Below, one piece after another: positions 24,467 through 36,319 of a stretch of 64,000 bases of DNA. The translations under genes and the position numbers were made by a program. Source of the DNA: Steromphala cineraria (lineage: Eukaryota; Mollusca; Gastropoda; Trochida; Trochidae); contig OU744721.1 in the NCBI GenBank assembly GCA_916613615.1, positions 86,086,464 through 86,150,463 on the forward strand. Direction: 5' to 3'. Within the stretch, counting starts at the first letter, position 1, and every line of letters starts with the position of its first letter. The notes under the pieces were generated by a model that was not told the origin of the DNA, searched no databases, and saw only the letters and a list, made by a program, of their open reading frames with translations.

Positions 24467-26037
24467 ATGGCTTTCCAAGATCAGCAAGGTAAGGATCAAG
24501 TTTGATGTTAGCCCCAACTATATCAGTTCCGATACGGATTTATCAACCTAAAGATAAAGGTGAAAGAACCTATCTATTTTATCCGTAATCCCAGTGGTTC
24601 TTACATTATTCAAAAAATTGTTTAACACTGATAAAATATAAAATATAGTTGAAACCAGTCGACCGTACACATGAAATATTTATATCTTATATGAATGTAG
24701 AAGTATAACTCTGTCGGTGCATTATGTAGAGCTTATGCATCTTATTAGCTTATTATCTAACTGTTGTTTTCTGTTGTTTCAGATGTAGTGACCAACAACC
24801 GATACCGTCAGAAGTGTCCAGGCAGTCTGACCCTCCCCTCTCGTCAGAGGTTCCAACCTTACCACAGACCATGGTCTTCATACAGGTACGTGTCGCATGC
24901 CTACAATTCATAACAAAATGTTTCGTAAGAACACAGACAGACAGAGGTCTAAGACAGTATAAGGTGCAAAATACAATAAAATTCAACAAATTAACAATTT
25001 AACAAATCCCTGCACATTATTAGTTACACTTACAGATAATAAACATGATAATATCTTTTGATTTTTTAATGTGAACAGTGTGAGGGAACACATGGTGCTA
25101 TAATGGTAATAGTTCCCAATGCATGAATGAAACAAGTGAAACATACTAATGAATCCTTTTCTTGAATTACAGATATGCTCCAATGCCATCTGGTTACCAT
25201 GGCTACCCGACGCCACCCTGTCCTGCTCCCGGGACGTGGGCCAACACCTTCACATACGACGACTACAGCGTGGAGGTGTGGGGCAACAGCATCAACCACC
25301 AGAACAACCTCCAGATCCAGGCCGCGCTCCTCCAACGAGAAATCCTCATGGCCGAGTCCCAGAACCAGTACCCGAGCTGTGCCTACACCCCTGTCCCCGT
25401 CACACCCTCCAACCTGGCAGAGAGCATCATGGCAGAGGAGACGGGCTACCTCGGCTCCATCGTCTCCAGGGTGACGGCTGATGGCGACATCGTGGACGAT
25501 GTGCTCGACGACAACGGTCTCCCAGACACCTCCAACGACCTTCCAGCAGTGTCAGATGACTCACGAGTGTGCGAGACACCCGTACCTTCCGTGGACAGCC
25601 CCACTGTGTTCACATTTGACTTTCCTGTGAAGCGAGAAGATTGCGCTCCTCTTGCAGTCACTCCTATTGAACACCAAGTAGTGTTGCCTCTCATGATGCC
25701 GCCGATGGTCCCTATACCCACTCCACTGCCCCATGTGAAGCCCGACAAGAAGAACAGGAAGAGTCACCAGGAGAGGGGAAAGTACGCGTGTACCCAGTGC
25801 GACAAGGTCTTCTCCTGGAGGGCGGGACTCGTTACCCACATGCGAATCCACACCGGAGAGCGGCCCTACAAGTGTGCAGACTGTCCCAAGTCGTTCACCG
25901 ACTACTCCACCTACAGCAAACACTGCCGTACACACTCTGGACTCAAGCCGTACACTTGTGACGTGTGCGGGAAGGCTTTCAGTCAGTCAGGCAACCGACT
26001 CAGGCATATGAGGACTGTTCATAAGGCACTGAAGTGA
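24467..26037 (+). CDS. Three-finger C2H2 zinc-finger protein, probable transcription factor
   Basis: Exons 24467-24488, 24783-24885 and 25173-26037 join in frame across GTAAGG/TTTCAG and GTACGT/TTACAG junctions to give 329 residues starting MAFQDQQ. The first two thirds have no recognised domain: a Tyr/Pro/Arg-rich start (YRYAPMPSGYHGYPTPPCP), then an acidic stretch containing DGDIVDDVLDD. After a basic linker (KPDKKNRKSHQERGK) come three C2H2 fingers: C-T-Q-C...H-M-R-I-H, C-A-D-C...H-C-R-T-H and C-D-V-C...H-M-R-T-V-H. The first linker is TGERPYKC-like and the second SGLKPYTC. The protein ends six residues after the last finger. The fingers predict sequence-specific DNA binding in the nucleus; target and role are unknown. 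The start is the first ATG downstream of a TATA box. No named orthologue is recognised. Confidence 0.85.
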
Positions 26038-26040
26038 CTT

Positions 26041-26234
26041 GTTTGATGTGCTATGTATTTTGAAATGCTATAATTGTGTGATATGTGCTATGGAATGTAT
26101 ATTAATATATTAAGCAGTTGTTGATGTCAAATATTTATATTTGAAAGGTGTCATTATGAAAATGTGCCCTGATAAATGTCCATTATTACATGAATGACAG
26201 TGCTATTATGAATGTGAGTGCTATTTGTTACATG
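26041..26234 (+). other. 3' UTR of the zinc-finger gene
   Basis: AT-rich sequence between the stop codon and AATAAA, without another frame or recognisable element. The UTR extent is inferred from the first polyadenylation signal. Confidence 0.45.
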
Positions 26235-26240
26235 AATAAA
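26235..26240 (+). terminator. Likely polyadenylation signal of the zinc-finger gene
   Basis: AATAAA about 200 bp after the stop codon, the first canonical signal downstream. Confidence 0.5.
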
Positions 26241-26317
26241 TTCAGAAAGAAGCTATGTATTGTTATAAAGGTTATTAATGTACACTTGGTTACACTACAC
26301 CATGTACATCCGTTGTT

Positions 26318-26449
26318 GAAGAGTAATGAGCTAGGGGCATATATATAAGTAAATAATACAATGCACAGTGACAACATCTCTTCATTAAGTTGTTGTCACT
26401 GTGCATTGTATTATTTACTTATATATATGCCCCTAGCTCATTACTCTTC
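26318..26449. repeat. Perfect inverted repeat with 58-bp arms and a 16-nt loop
   Basis: Arms 26318-26375 and 26392-26449 are exact reverse complements, starting GAAGAGTAATGAGCTAGGGG and ending CACAGTGACAAC before the loop. Perfect arms of this length in a region of otherwise decayed repeats imply recent origin or maintenance by pairing. A Penelope-like fragment follows directly. Confidence 0.9.
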
Positions 26450-26545
26450 CTCTGCTTGAGAACGACACAAGAATCTGTGTCGAAACGTCGCATACAATGA
26501 ACAAAGAAGTTGTCATCCATATATTCCTCAGCATTATGATAGTTA
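26450..26545 (+). mobile_element. Penelope-like retroelement terminal fragment (copy 1)
   Basis: It contains CTTGAGAACGACACAAGAATC followed by TGTGTCGAAACGTCGC, then AACAAAGAAGTTGTCATCC. GACACA and TGTGTC form a 6-bp stem just before CGAAACG. The layout resembles the hammerhead-like motif in terminal repeats of Penelope-like elements. The canonical CUGAUGA core is not seen. Related copies are at 49.84-50.03 kb and, inverted, at 57.14-57.22 kb. Confidence 0.45.
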
Positions 26546-26586
26546 TTGTTCGTGAATATGGTGCATGTATAGAGAATGTCACCAAA

Positions 26587-26699
26587 GTGTCTTCTGATAT
26601 CAAATATATCAACACAAGTTGATAAAAGTAACAAGTAAGCTTGCCGAGGATATTGTACTTTTAATAACGAGTGTTGATATATTTCATATCAGAAGACAC
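26587..26699. repeat. Inverted repeat with 29-bp arms
   Basis: Arms 26587-26615 and 26671-26699 (GTGTCTTCTGATAT... / ...ATATCAGAAGACAC) differ at one position, with 55 nt between. Probably a small foldback element. Confidence 0.75.
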
Positions 26700-27261
26700 G
26701 AGGGTGAGCTTCTATTTATCATCCAAAATCGTTTTTCATCACATTAGCATGAACAATGTACATCTTTGAACACTGCATAAAACTCCTAAATCAGTAATTG
26801 AATTGATGAAAATAATCACAGTGCACACCAATAATAAATCAGGGGAAGAGAACGGTAGGTACGTTGTTGTAAGGACTGGGGTTGATTAGGTTATTGACAG
26901 AAGTCAATCGAGAGATAGTTCTTTAAACCAAACTAAGTTGTTCATATAAAGGAAGTTCTATAAACCAGAGAAATTAATAATGTATGCAGGGGTTCAACTT
27001 CCTGTCACCAATTCTTAAATCAGACAATATATAAATTATGGTGTTAGTCATTTCCCTCGAAGTATCTTCAATGAAGTTCAATATTGTTGCATGCGTCTGT
27101 TCCAGACACTTATGGCATTATATCTGCATATAAAACTACTTTAGTTCTAATGGAAGAACAATCCACTTTACTTGAGTGATATATATATTCCTGGTTAACA
27201 AATTTCAATGTCTCTTTGTTTTCGTTTATTTTTTGAAGTATTTTCATTTTAACCATACACT

Positions 27262-27690
27262 TTTATTCATGGTGTCAGACAAATTGGGCATATTATCAAT
27301 CAATATCGTTCAACTGTCAATGTCATTATCCCACTGAGATAAAAAACGTATTTGATTATTTTTTCTCGCTTTCAAGATTTTAACGTATGTACACAGGATT
27401 TGATCAAAATGATAATTAAAGTTATGATAATGAATGTATCTATCATTGACTTTTATCATTGTTTACTTCAATTTAAAGTGATGAAACTCCATGACTTTGA
27501 TTTTTTTAAACGTTTTCCTACGCTTAGATGGTATTAAAAGTCATGTTATGAAAGGTTGCATTTTTGCTGATTTCTCCTATACAGAGCATTTACACAGGAT
27601 GAACCGGAAAAAGTCTCCCCCATATTTACATTCGTCTGTCTCTACATTCGCAATTGTTTGTTAACTATAGTTATATTTCTCTTTCATTAA
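27262..27690. repeat. Duplicated block S1 (partner at 32385-32800)
   Basis: Both blocks share, in order, GGTGTCAGACAAATTGGGCAT, GAGATAAAAA, TATTTGATTATTTTTTC, GATGAAACTC-ATGACTTTGA and ATACAGAGCATTT-CACA-GATGAAC. Similarity is clear but with many indels, indicating an old duplication. The open frames differ between copies, so coding function is unlikely. Confidence 0.7.
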
Positions 27691-27763
27691 GAACGAGTAA
27701 TCGAAATGTATGTATGTAATGTAAGTCCTCACAGAGGAAAGAAAAATCATATATATATACATA

Positions 27764-28604
27764 CGGAAAAAAGTAAAGCACCCCCTAAATTCGATAACCA
27801 TAAAAGGATGCTATGGCAAAGTTCCGGTATCGTGAATAAATTTATGACTCTTAACATAAAAATGTTGATTTTGTTAATAATTTCTTTAAAGAAAGATCGT
27901 CCATGGAGACATTTTATGAAATAACGATTGAATTTATAATGGTACTGAAATTTCACCCAAAATAAGTATGGTTGTAGTACCAAAACTAGGTAACAGACAA
28001 TGGGTTTCAGACATCAAAAATAACATTTGTGTTACCAACTTGACTTCCTCCCATCAAATCATCTCTTATCTTACAAAATAAGGAAGTAACTGGTTGTTGA
28101 AAAGGCATCCCTTTTTTCAACAGATATTGTCAATTATTGAGTTCAATCTGTAAATCAAACACTTCTCATTGATTTCTAGGGGTCATTACAGTTGACACTG
28201 ACCATCTTTTGTTATTAAACCTTTTTTCTTGAATTTTGGTTTTTGGAGAATTTGCGACTTTGAAGGTTATTAGAGGTCTAAATAGTGACTTTTTACTAAA
28301 ATATTTTTATACTAAAGTTTGACTGGAGGACTCGAAATAATTGAATTACCCCCATCACAACTACCAATAATAACTTTCTTTTCTCGGAATAATGTAACTT
28401 GTTTGTTTGACAAAAACTACAACAATTTTATAAATGCAAATATCCAAAAGATGCGAACCGTTATCTGGATGAAACGTTCTTCCCTTAACTGCTTAATTAT
28501 GGTTCTATCATACCATACGATTATTTCTACAACCACATCGCCTTCTTTCTTATCAGGCAACTTTTGCAGCTGAAAAATCATGGGGGTGCTTAACTTTTTT
28601 TCAC
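27764..28604. mobile_element. Non-autonomous DNA element with AAGCACCCCC ends
   Basis: The left end CGGAAAAAAGTAAAGCACCC pairs with the right end GGGTGCTTAACTTTTTTTCA. Flanks are TATATACATA and TGTATATA, consistent with a TA-rich target. The length is about 840 bp with no transposase frame. Confidence 0.65.
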
Positions 28605-28609
28605 ATGTA

Positions 28610-31600
28610 TATAATAGGTAAGGTTACCCAGCTCTTATCAGAACATGGACTGGTTGTTTCTCTACATAAAATCTACTTCACCCTTTCCTTTCGCTCTCAC
28701 AAATCTAATTCACCCCTTTCCTTCTCTCTCACTTATCTATTTCACCCGTTTCTTTTTCTATCGCGTTTTTATTCCCCCCTGGGCCCTCGTCCCGACGTTT
28801 ATTATATTGCACGACAAGATTAGATTTATTATCTAAATGTCAAATCAGTGACACTCCCACCACATGGAATCGCGCGTGGAATCAATGTAAAGTCGTGGCT
28901 TCGCTCTGTTATAAAACATTCTACCGTAAATTTATTTACGTACAACAGAAGCCAACAGACAGTGAAGCAATCCCTTCATTATAAACTAAATAAAACTGGA
29001 TTTGTCTGGCTTTGACATTAGGCATGAGGTCAGCGCGACATCATACACACCAACCCTCTCTTTTAAGCTTTTTTTTAACACGTATTGCAAAGAAAATGTT
29101 TAAATTCAAACTCTGTCCTAAATGGTAATGAATATCTAATTACATTGATTAAATAATAATTTTCTTGAACATAAAACATTATGCAAGCAATTAAGTAACG
29201 TAATGAGCATTCTAAAATAGTGCATAAAAGAACCACTGAAAGTCATTTGTACATTACATATCACAATAAAACAGCTGAAATAAACCGGTTATGTTCGGTG
29301 ATTTTTCTTACAGACGATCCACACTTATTACTAAGTAAAATTTCACAAAAGTCTAAGGACCTTCATGCAAAGGAACATTATAAACCGAGTTGAATCGCTA
29401 TTGAGTTATTCAATAAACCAAACCTGCATAACGAAGAGGCTCTAGGAACTCTTATGCAAAACGTTATTTGACCTTTCCATAAAAATGTCTTTAACACTGG
29501 CCCTGTAGCGAACAATACTAAAACGCAAATTGAAATCGATGGATTTATTGAAACGTAACAAACAATGATTGAATTTGTAAATCTGATATCTTATATTCAC
29601 GTGTTAATAGTACAATGAAGGAAAATGAAACGGAAACATGGCAACATGAAACACAAAATTCAGAGTTGCTATTATATATGTATATTTCATCCATACAATC
29701 ATTTATTGCCTTATTATCAACAAACTTTCTCAAATTTTCATGACTTATACACAATCATTTTTCTGTCGATATTTTAAATCTGTAACAGTAAGATACAAAA
29801 ACTGTCGACTAAAAATAACTTTACCATATTTCAAAAATCATTTTGATTTAGAACGAACCCCGATAGAAACTAAATCCACACATTTTAGAAAAGGGAAATG
29901 GGTTTGCACCTTATCACTCAAAAGTTAGCAGGGGTAAAATTTTATTTCTCTCTAGACCTTCGCCAAAACTATTTTTGTGCAAAAGTTTCTTTAGAGTGAT
30001 AAAGTGTCACTTTACTATGGTATGGATCATTGGTGTGTCATCAGTTACAAAACAATTCCAGCCATCACATTGAATATGTATCAAAAGCTGGTCTATTATT
30101 TAAAGGATAAGGATAAACACACCATTTTGAAACGTCATTGAGTCGTTCAATCGATGAACAGCCTTGAGAGCTTAACAATTACAGAACACAACTTGTTAAT
30201 ATACAACATTTACGTCACGTGACTTTGTGGATATTTTGCCAAAATGCATGAATATTGCTTGATTTGAAGTTTAACTTTAACTATATCAACATCAAATATA
30301 TATATTGATACTCTGGTATGAAATGGGAAAGTTACTTTTGGACATCATTTTAAGAAATATCTGTGTAAAGTACGTCAAGGGTCTTTTCAAATTAGGATTC
30401 CTGAAAATGATAGAAACCTGCGGCAATCGTGAACTCTTTTTTTATGATATTCAATGTACTCAATATGTCCTTATGCGAATTTGAAAAATAGGTTTTCTTA
30501 GGTGGTCTCATGCGCATTTGAAAAGGACATTGAACAACATCCAAAGCTCAATTTCCAGAATATTTGCTTTGTCATTGATATCATATGAACAGAGGCCACA
30601 TGTACCCAGAGAAAATCAATTCATTCACTCAAGATGCACTGGTGATCAGGAAGAAAATGTAATTAACAACCTCATTACCTCTTAATATTTCCTATCATAC
30701 CCCCTTAATGAAGATATTCCATAAATGAAGATATTCCATAAATGGAGATATTCCATAAATCCTATTATTCTCTTATTATTAACTGTAGTCATAAGGGAAC
30801 CATAGTTTACAAATTTACAAAAAATGAATCTCAATAAATCATATATAAGATCTTAATCGTTTGAGTTTATTTGGTAAGGAGGAAAATACTCTTATCAACT
30901 TGATGTTGACGGTGTTAAGTTTGTGACCTCGGTGATCTACATGTAATGAAGTTTCATCATTGCCTGTAAGTATTTGTAAATGTTGGCTTATCAGATCAGG
31001 TGAGGATATGTTGGTTAGAAAACTACACCAGAATTATCTAAGAATTTCAGTTGGATCTATCTAAATGTTATCGAATACAGTAACTTTGTGCCTCAGTTCA
31101 CTTTAAAAAAAACCCATACATTGCATCATCGCATGATTGATTTCTGTTATTTGATCTTATTAAACATAGGTATTTCTTGTCTATTCATTTCACACTATCG
31201 AAAGAGGTATGTCATTGTCACTAGTGCTCGTCAACATTGTTCTGCTTTTGTTTTACTTAGATAAGACATTTTTCATATCTTCAAATCATAAGAAATTAAA
31301 TAATTGGCACGTGATACGATCCCCGGCGCAGATTGATGATTGAACAACAAGAACATTGTGTAAAGAATCTGTTGTCATGCTACAAGATGCTTCTTCTGAA
31401 CGGACGATTGTGACGGACGGACGGGCGAACGAATTAGGTATACGTGCATCAATAACAGTGTTTGATATAAGATCTCTAGAGTGTCCGATGGTAATGGAAG
31501 ATTATGGAAGCTTACCAAATGTCTTTATGGCTTATCTAACTAATTCATCCATCTTGCTATTGCAATGCAGTAATCTCACAAACCACTCTAATCTTTGTGC

Positions 31601-32380
31601 CCATTCCACCGGGTTAAAGAGAAAATGTGAATCTTAAGGAAAATCTTTAGTGGCAGAACAACCAATCAGTAAGCGTCTTTACGATAGATTTTTATCCTCA
31701 AATAACCAGTAGTGTTTAGGAGGAAAGCAACATTAACAGTTTTCTCATTTAGAGCTTTCGATCTGTACACTGGCTTTGCGATGTTTCTGAAGGTTAATCA
31801 AATGTCTGAATGGTATATCCTCCCTAAATCCACTAATGCCTTATTACAATTCAGCCATGTCACAATCCACCATTATCTTTTCACTACAACTTGAAGTTAG
31901 AAAAGGGTTATTGCTACGTCAACCCTTCATTGTGACATTGAAGTAATGACCATTCAAATGTTGCAATATATCCTGCATGTGCATCTCTAATTTACGTAAT
32001 TTTTTAAAATAAAAAAATAACGGTTACAATAACATCCAAGTCAAATGAAAAATAATCCTCGGGTCTTCTGTTAACGTTTTTTTCCACGTAAAAAGCATGG
32101 ACTCTTTTTAATCCTCAAGAGGAACGTTCATAGCAGTTATTTGATAGATTTTGAAGTTATCTATTGAGCTCTGAAGGGTTGCCCATTGTATCGTCATTAT
32201 GACAATGTTCTGTTTTTGTTGACTAGCGGTAATGTGTAAGATCATTTGAACATTCTTAAGTAAATAAAAAGTGATTTTTAGAAAAGAGATGTTGCTGCTT
32301 CATCACGCAAATTTCTGATAGTTTTTGTTACTGGTTGTAGAAGAATGTTGATTTGTTTTCCTTGAGAAAATGAATTGTTG
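28610..32380. other. Gene-poor AT-rich stretch with old duplicated blocks
   Basis: No supported gene. It holds block S2 (29330-29610, partner 35940-36170, sharing CGTTATTTGACCTTTCCATA / TGTTATTTGACCTTTCCATA), a 17-bp tandem repeat (ATGAAGATATTCCATAA, three units, about 30708-30759), and a stretch at 30200-30290 around ACGTCACGTGACT that resembles 47650-47740. Confidence 0.5.
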
Positions 32381-32384
32381 GTAA

Positions 32385-32830
32385 TTATTCACGGTGTCAG
32401 ACAAATTGGGCATATGGTATCAATCAATATATTTCATCTGTCAATGCCTGTAGCCCGCTGAGATAAAAACCAGTATTTGATTATTTTTTCGCATTCAAGA
32501 TTTAAACATATGAACATGTGTCAAAATGATAATCGTAGTTCTGTGCATGAATGTATATATCATTGTCATTTATCATTGTTTTCTTCTATTTAAAGGGATG
32601 AAACTCTATGACTTTGATTTTTGTTTTAAAAGCATTTCCACGCTATGAGGGCTTTGATTTTGTTTGGGCTGATTCTCTATACAGAGCATTTGCACATGAT
32701 GAACGAGATAAAAGTCTGCTCTTTATTGACATTTGTCTGTTTCTTCTGAGTCTGAGTGTCTTCATACACCCTTGTTTATTAAATATAGTTTCATTTATCT
32801 TTCAGTTAGAGCGATTAGGCCTAATGGAAA
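32385..32830. repeat. Duplicated block S1' (partner at 27262-27690)
   Basis: Second copy of the block containing GGTGTCAGACAAATTGGGCAT. A 114-codon frame at 32608-32952 falls partly in it, but the frame is not conserved in the partner and has no recognisable domain. Confidence 0.7.
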
Positions 32831-33524
32831 TATCTCAAAGAAAGACAAATCCGACAAAGATCAAGTGCAATAACCTCACACATCTCTTGGTTTCGTTGTG
32901 TAATAACGTAACGACCAGCACATTTTCTTCTGGACATGTTTTTCGGATTTAAATCCAGTTTTGCCTTTTTGGAGAATAATATCGTGATGATATGCAGACA
33001 TTCGTCTCTGCACTTTTAAAAATAAGTGTTTTTTGAACAACTAAACATATGTATAAACCTTTTATGTCTTCACCTATTTCATTTTGATCTGGTAAAACAT
33101 CTGAGAGATAATGAAATTCTTTCCTCAAGTCGTTAAGATAATGAGTAACTTGCAATTGATCAATTCATCAAAGCACTTGACAATTTGTTTTTCTGAAGCC
33201 TTTCTGTCTTTCATCCATTTATTGATACTGAGTTGACAGCGATGGAACCACCATGTTTTTCTCTACAGTCACAATGGGTGAATGAAGTAAGTTAGTGTAA
33301 ATGTCTCTTTGATATCGTTTCAAAAAATTCCTTATGAAAGGAGAGACAATCATCGTTATAAAAACTTTCTTTAGTCTACCATTTTCTATATTACAATTCA
33401 GCAATCATGCAGCATGAGAATGGCAAGGGGTCGGTATATATTTGTAGTATGATGCTTTAACTTTATATCATGATGTATTAGCTTTATACAATTTTTTTAT
33501 GTTACTAATGGTAATAAAACCCTG

Positions 33525-34270
33525 CTACTAACACTCTCGGTCGAAGTTTATGAACGCTTTTGAACGATTTGAGCATGCAATTGCCTCTGGAATTTATTTC
33601 GAGACATTGGACGATTTACCAATGATTCATTCGTAACAGAAAAAAGTAGCATATGTGATTCTGCTGTTTGATAAAATAATTGCTCCTATACCAAACTTTG
33701 ATCAATAATTACAATCTCTGTGTCAACAATAATAATATCTCAAAAATGGAACAGGAGAAGAGATTTATTCCGTGTTTAAATTGATGGCAACTGGGTACGG
33801 AGCAGACGACAAGCTAGACATGGTGCTCTAAAACTGAAAATCAATGCAGTCTATAAGGGGTTTTCAATTTCCTGTCACCATGTCTAAAATTGGAACAAAT
33901 ATCTATTATTGCGTACTTCAATTTTCCTCATGGCAGGTTTAGCAATAAGTTTAATTCCATATTACATTTTGATGTGCGGACTGAATTAGTCTACCAATAT
34001 ACACACATACTCTTATGAAGACAATTCTAACATATTAACTGTATACACACTTATTTTATTAAGGAAGAACTTATTTTCTTGTTAATATAGTGTTACATAA
34101 ATCTAAATATTAGAAAACATTTTAAATCTTTCTGTTTATATCTCTTTTTGTCTATTGCTTTCCTCATTATTTATATCGTTTTATTTCACCTATGTTCTTG
34201 TTACTCTATCTAGGAATAGGTGATTGCCTGCAGGGAAAATAATATTAATGTCTGGCAGGAAAACAAGTGT
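33525..34270. repeat. Duplicated block S3 (partner at 39640-40345)
   Basis: Long runs match the partner, for example GAGCATGCAATTGCC, GGAGCAGACGACAAGCTA, ATCAATGCAGTCTATAAGGG and TCTATCTAGGAATAGGTGAT. This pair is much more similar than the other blocks, so the duplication is younger. Confidence 0.85.
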
Positions 34271-35939
34271 TACATCCTACACAATAGGGCGTTTATAGCT
34301 ACATCTCACGATTCAAAGATTGGAATTGATATGAAACCAAGCTGGTTCTACTTGGAACATTAACTCAAAATGGCGACATAAGAAGAACTGACTTTGTAAA
34401 ACGGATGAGACTGAACAGAATGGATGTTTTTAAAAAGGATCTGTATTATATAATATTTTATTTTAAGTTTATCTTCTTTTGCCATTTCGTAATTTCGTCT
34501 TTATTTAAGAGTTATTTATCATCATTTATTCATATTCTTCATAAACGGTCCTTTCACATACAAACTAATTCATGTTTTACATTCTTTTGATGTTTTTATA
34601 ATTATTTCACTAGAATGATACACAATCTAAATCTTGAAAGTTGTAGGACATGATCTTCATCTGTGCATGCCATTTGTTGATATCTTTTATTTTCCTATCA
34701 GGTATAACAGTACTTCTAATAACTGTTAAACTTAACGTAATAATCGAAAGTGTGAATGAGAATATCAATTTCGCACACCACATGACATGAAGTTTGCATA
34801 TGTGCAAAATCTAAATATGAAATACAAAAATGAAAGTTATGGTATAGCACTGATAATTTCAAGGTTCACGGAGTTCCGATGATCAAATCAGTTACATACC
34901 CCACTAAAATTCCTTATCACCAATGATGTAGTGAAGGTGTTTGGCTTTTTATCAAATATTCATAAAAGAAAAATATTTTGTATTGATCTTGAAACTAAAA
35001 CTTAAACATTCCCACATTAAAAAGTGTATTGTTTACTTGCACCTCAGGAAAATTAGTACGTTTTATATTTGTTAGTTAATCACTAGATTTTTCTCTTTGG
35101 AAAATGTAGTTTGCCATCACATACCATCATGCCTAGTGCGCTATTAAAATGGTCGTAATAATATGTTTACAATATCGATATTTGAACAAAACAGTTACGA
35201 CTCTATAAGAATAGATAGTCTTGAAAACCATTTATATTCTAAAGGTATTTCTGTTCAAATTAAGTGCTCTTTGTTTTAGGTGGATATTTGACCTTTTAAA
35301 CATTCATGAAACCCCAATTTAAGCAAGAAGATGAAGGCAAAATTCAGATATTGATCGGTTCAATAATAAAATAATAATTCTGATATACATACAAGAAACG
35401 ACTTTGGTTTTAAGTCAAGCTGTTCCTCAAATTAGATTATCGACGTTTCCATCATTGCACGTTTGCCAACGAGTGCTCTATCAACTAAACATATTTCCTA
35501 ACATCCTCAACTACTTCACTCTGACCTGGAGAAGTATGCAACAGATTCCGAAAAAATTTCATCATGATTATCAGTTATGGTTTTGATCGATGTTTACACC
35601 TTTGTCACATGTGTTACTTTCTTAAAGCTTTGCTGTCCTTCATCTATAGTTGAATCAACGTTGTTGTCATTGTTCATAATAGTTGTAATATGCATTTATA
35701 ATCCTACGTAAAAACGAAAAATTGTCTTAGCTAAAACGTCATTTTGTTTCCGATTTTGAAGTTATCATTTTTTTTTGATTTTCTGCCGAGAAGGAGAATT
35801 GCCGTCCTAAAGTTTCATGAAAGTGGTTGTGTGCATACCAAAATGAAGTTCATGTGGTACGTTGCAAATAGCAGTGATACATAAAATAGCAAAACTAAAC
35901 GGGTTTATGTGGGTTTTCAAACATGCATTCCATTTTTAT

Positions 35940-36310
35940 TACCAAATAGAACGTCATAAAAGTCCGTGGGCCCTCATGCAAAGAAAAGTTATTAACAGAG
36001 TTAAAACGCTTGTTATGATTTGCAATAAACACAGTATGCATAACTGAAAGGTTCGCAGAACTTTCATGCTCAATGTTATTTGACCTTTCCATAAAGACGT
36101 CTTAATCACAATACTATAATGCAAATTGAAAGTGGTAGACAAATAAAAGCTGACAAACAATGATTGCAGTAGTTAATAACAACACATTTAAACTCATGTC
36201 CAAAAGAAACGATACCATACAAATCCCAAAATAACTCAATCCACTGCAGATTCATAAGACTAAAACATAGTAATATCATTTCTTCAGTAGTCAACTTTCG
36301 TCTATGCAAC
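35940..36310. repeat. Duplicated block S2' (partner at 29330-29610)
   Basis: Shares CTCATGCAAAG, CAATAAAC, GCATAAC, TTATTTGACCTTTCCATAAA and ACAAACAATGATTG with the partner, in the same order. Confidence 0.6.
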
Positions 36311-36319
36311 ATTTGGAAA

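Noticed and set aside
25446..25935. Minus-strand frames opposite the zinc-finger exon
   Set aside because: Antisense shadows in a GC-rich coding exon.
32608..32952. 114-codon frame as a gene
   Set aside because: It lies across duplicated block S1', is not conserved in the partner block and shows no recognisable motif.
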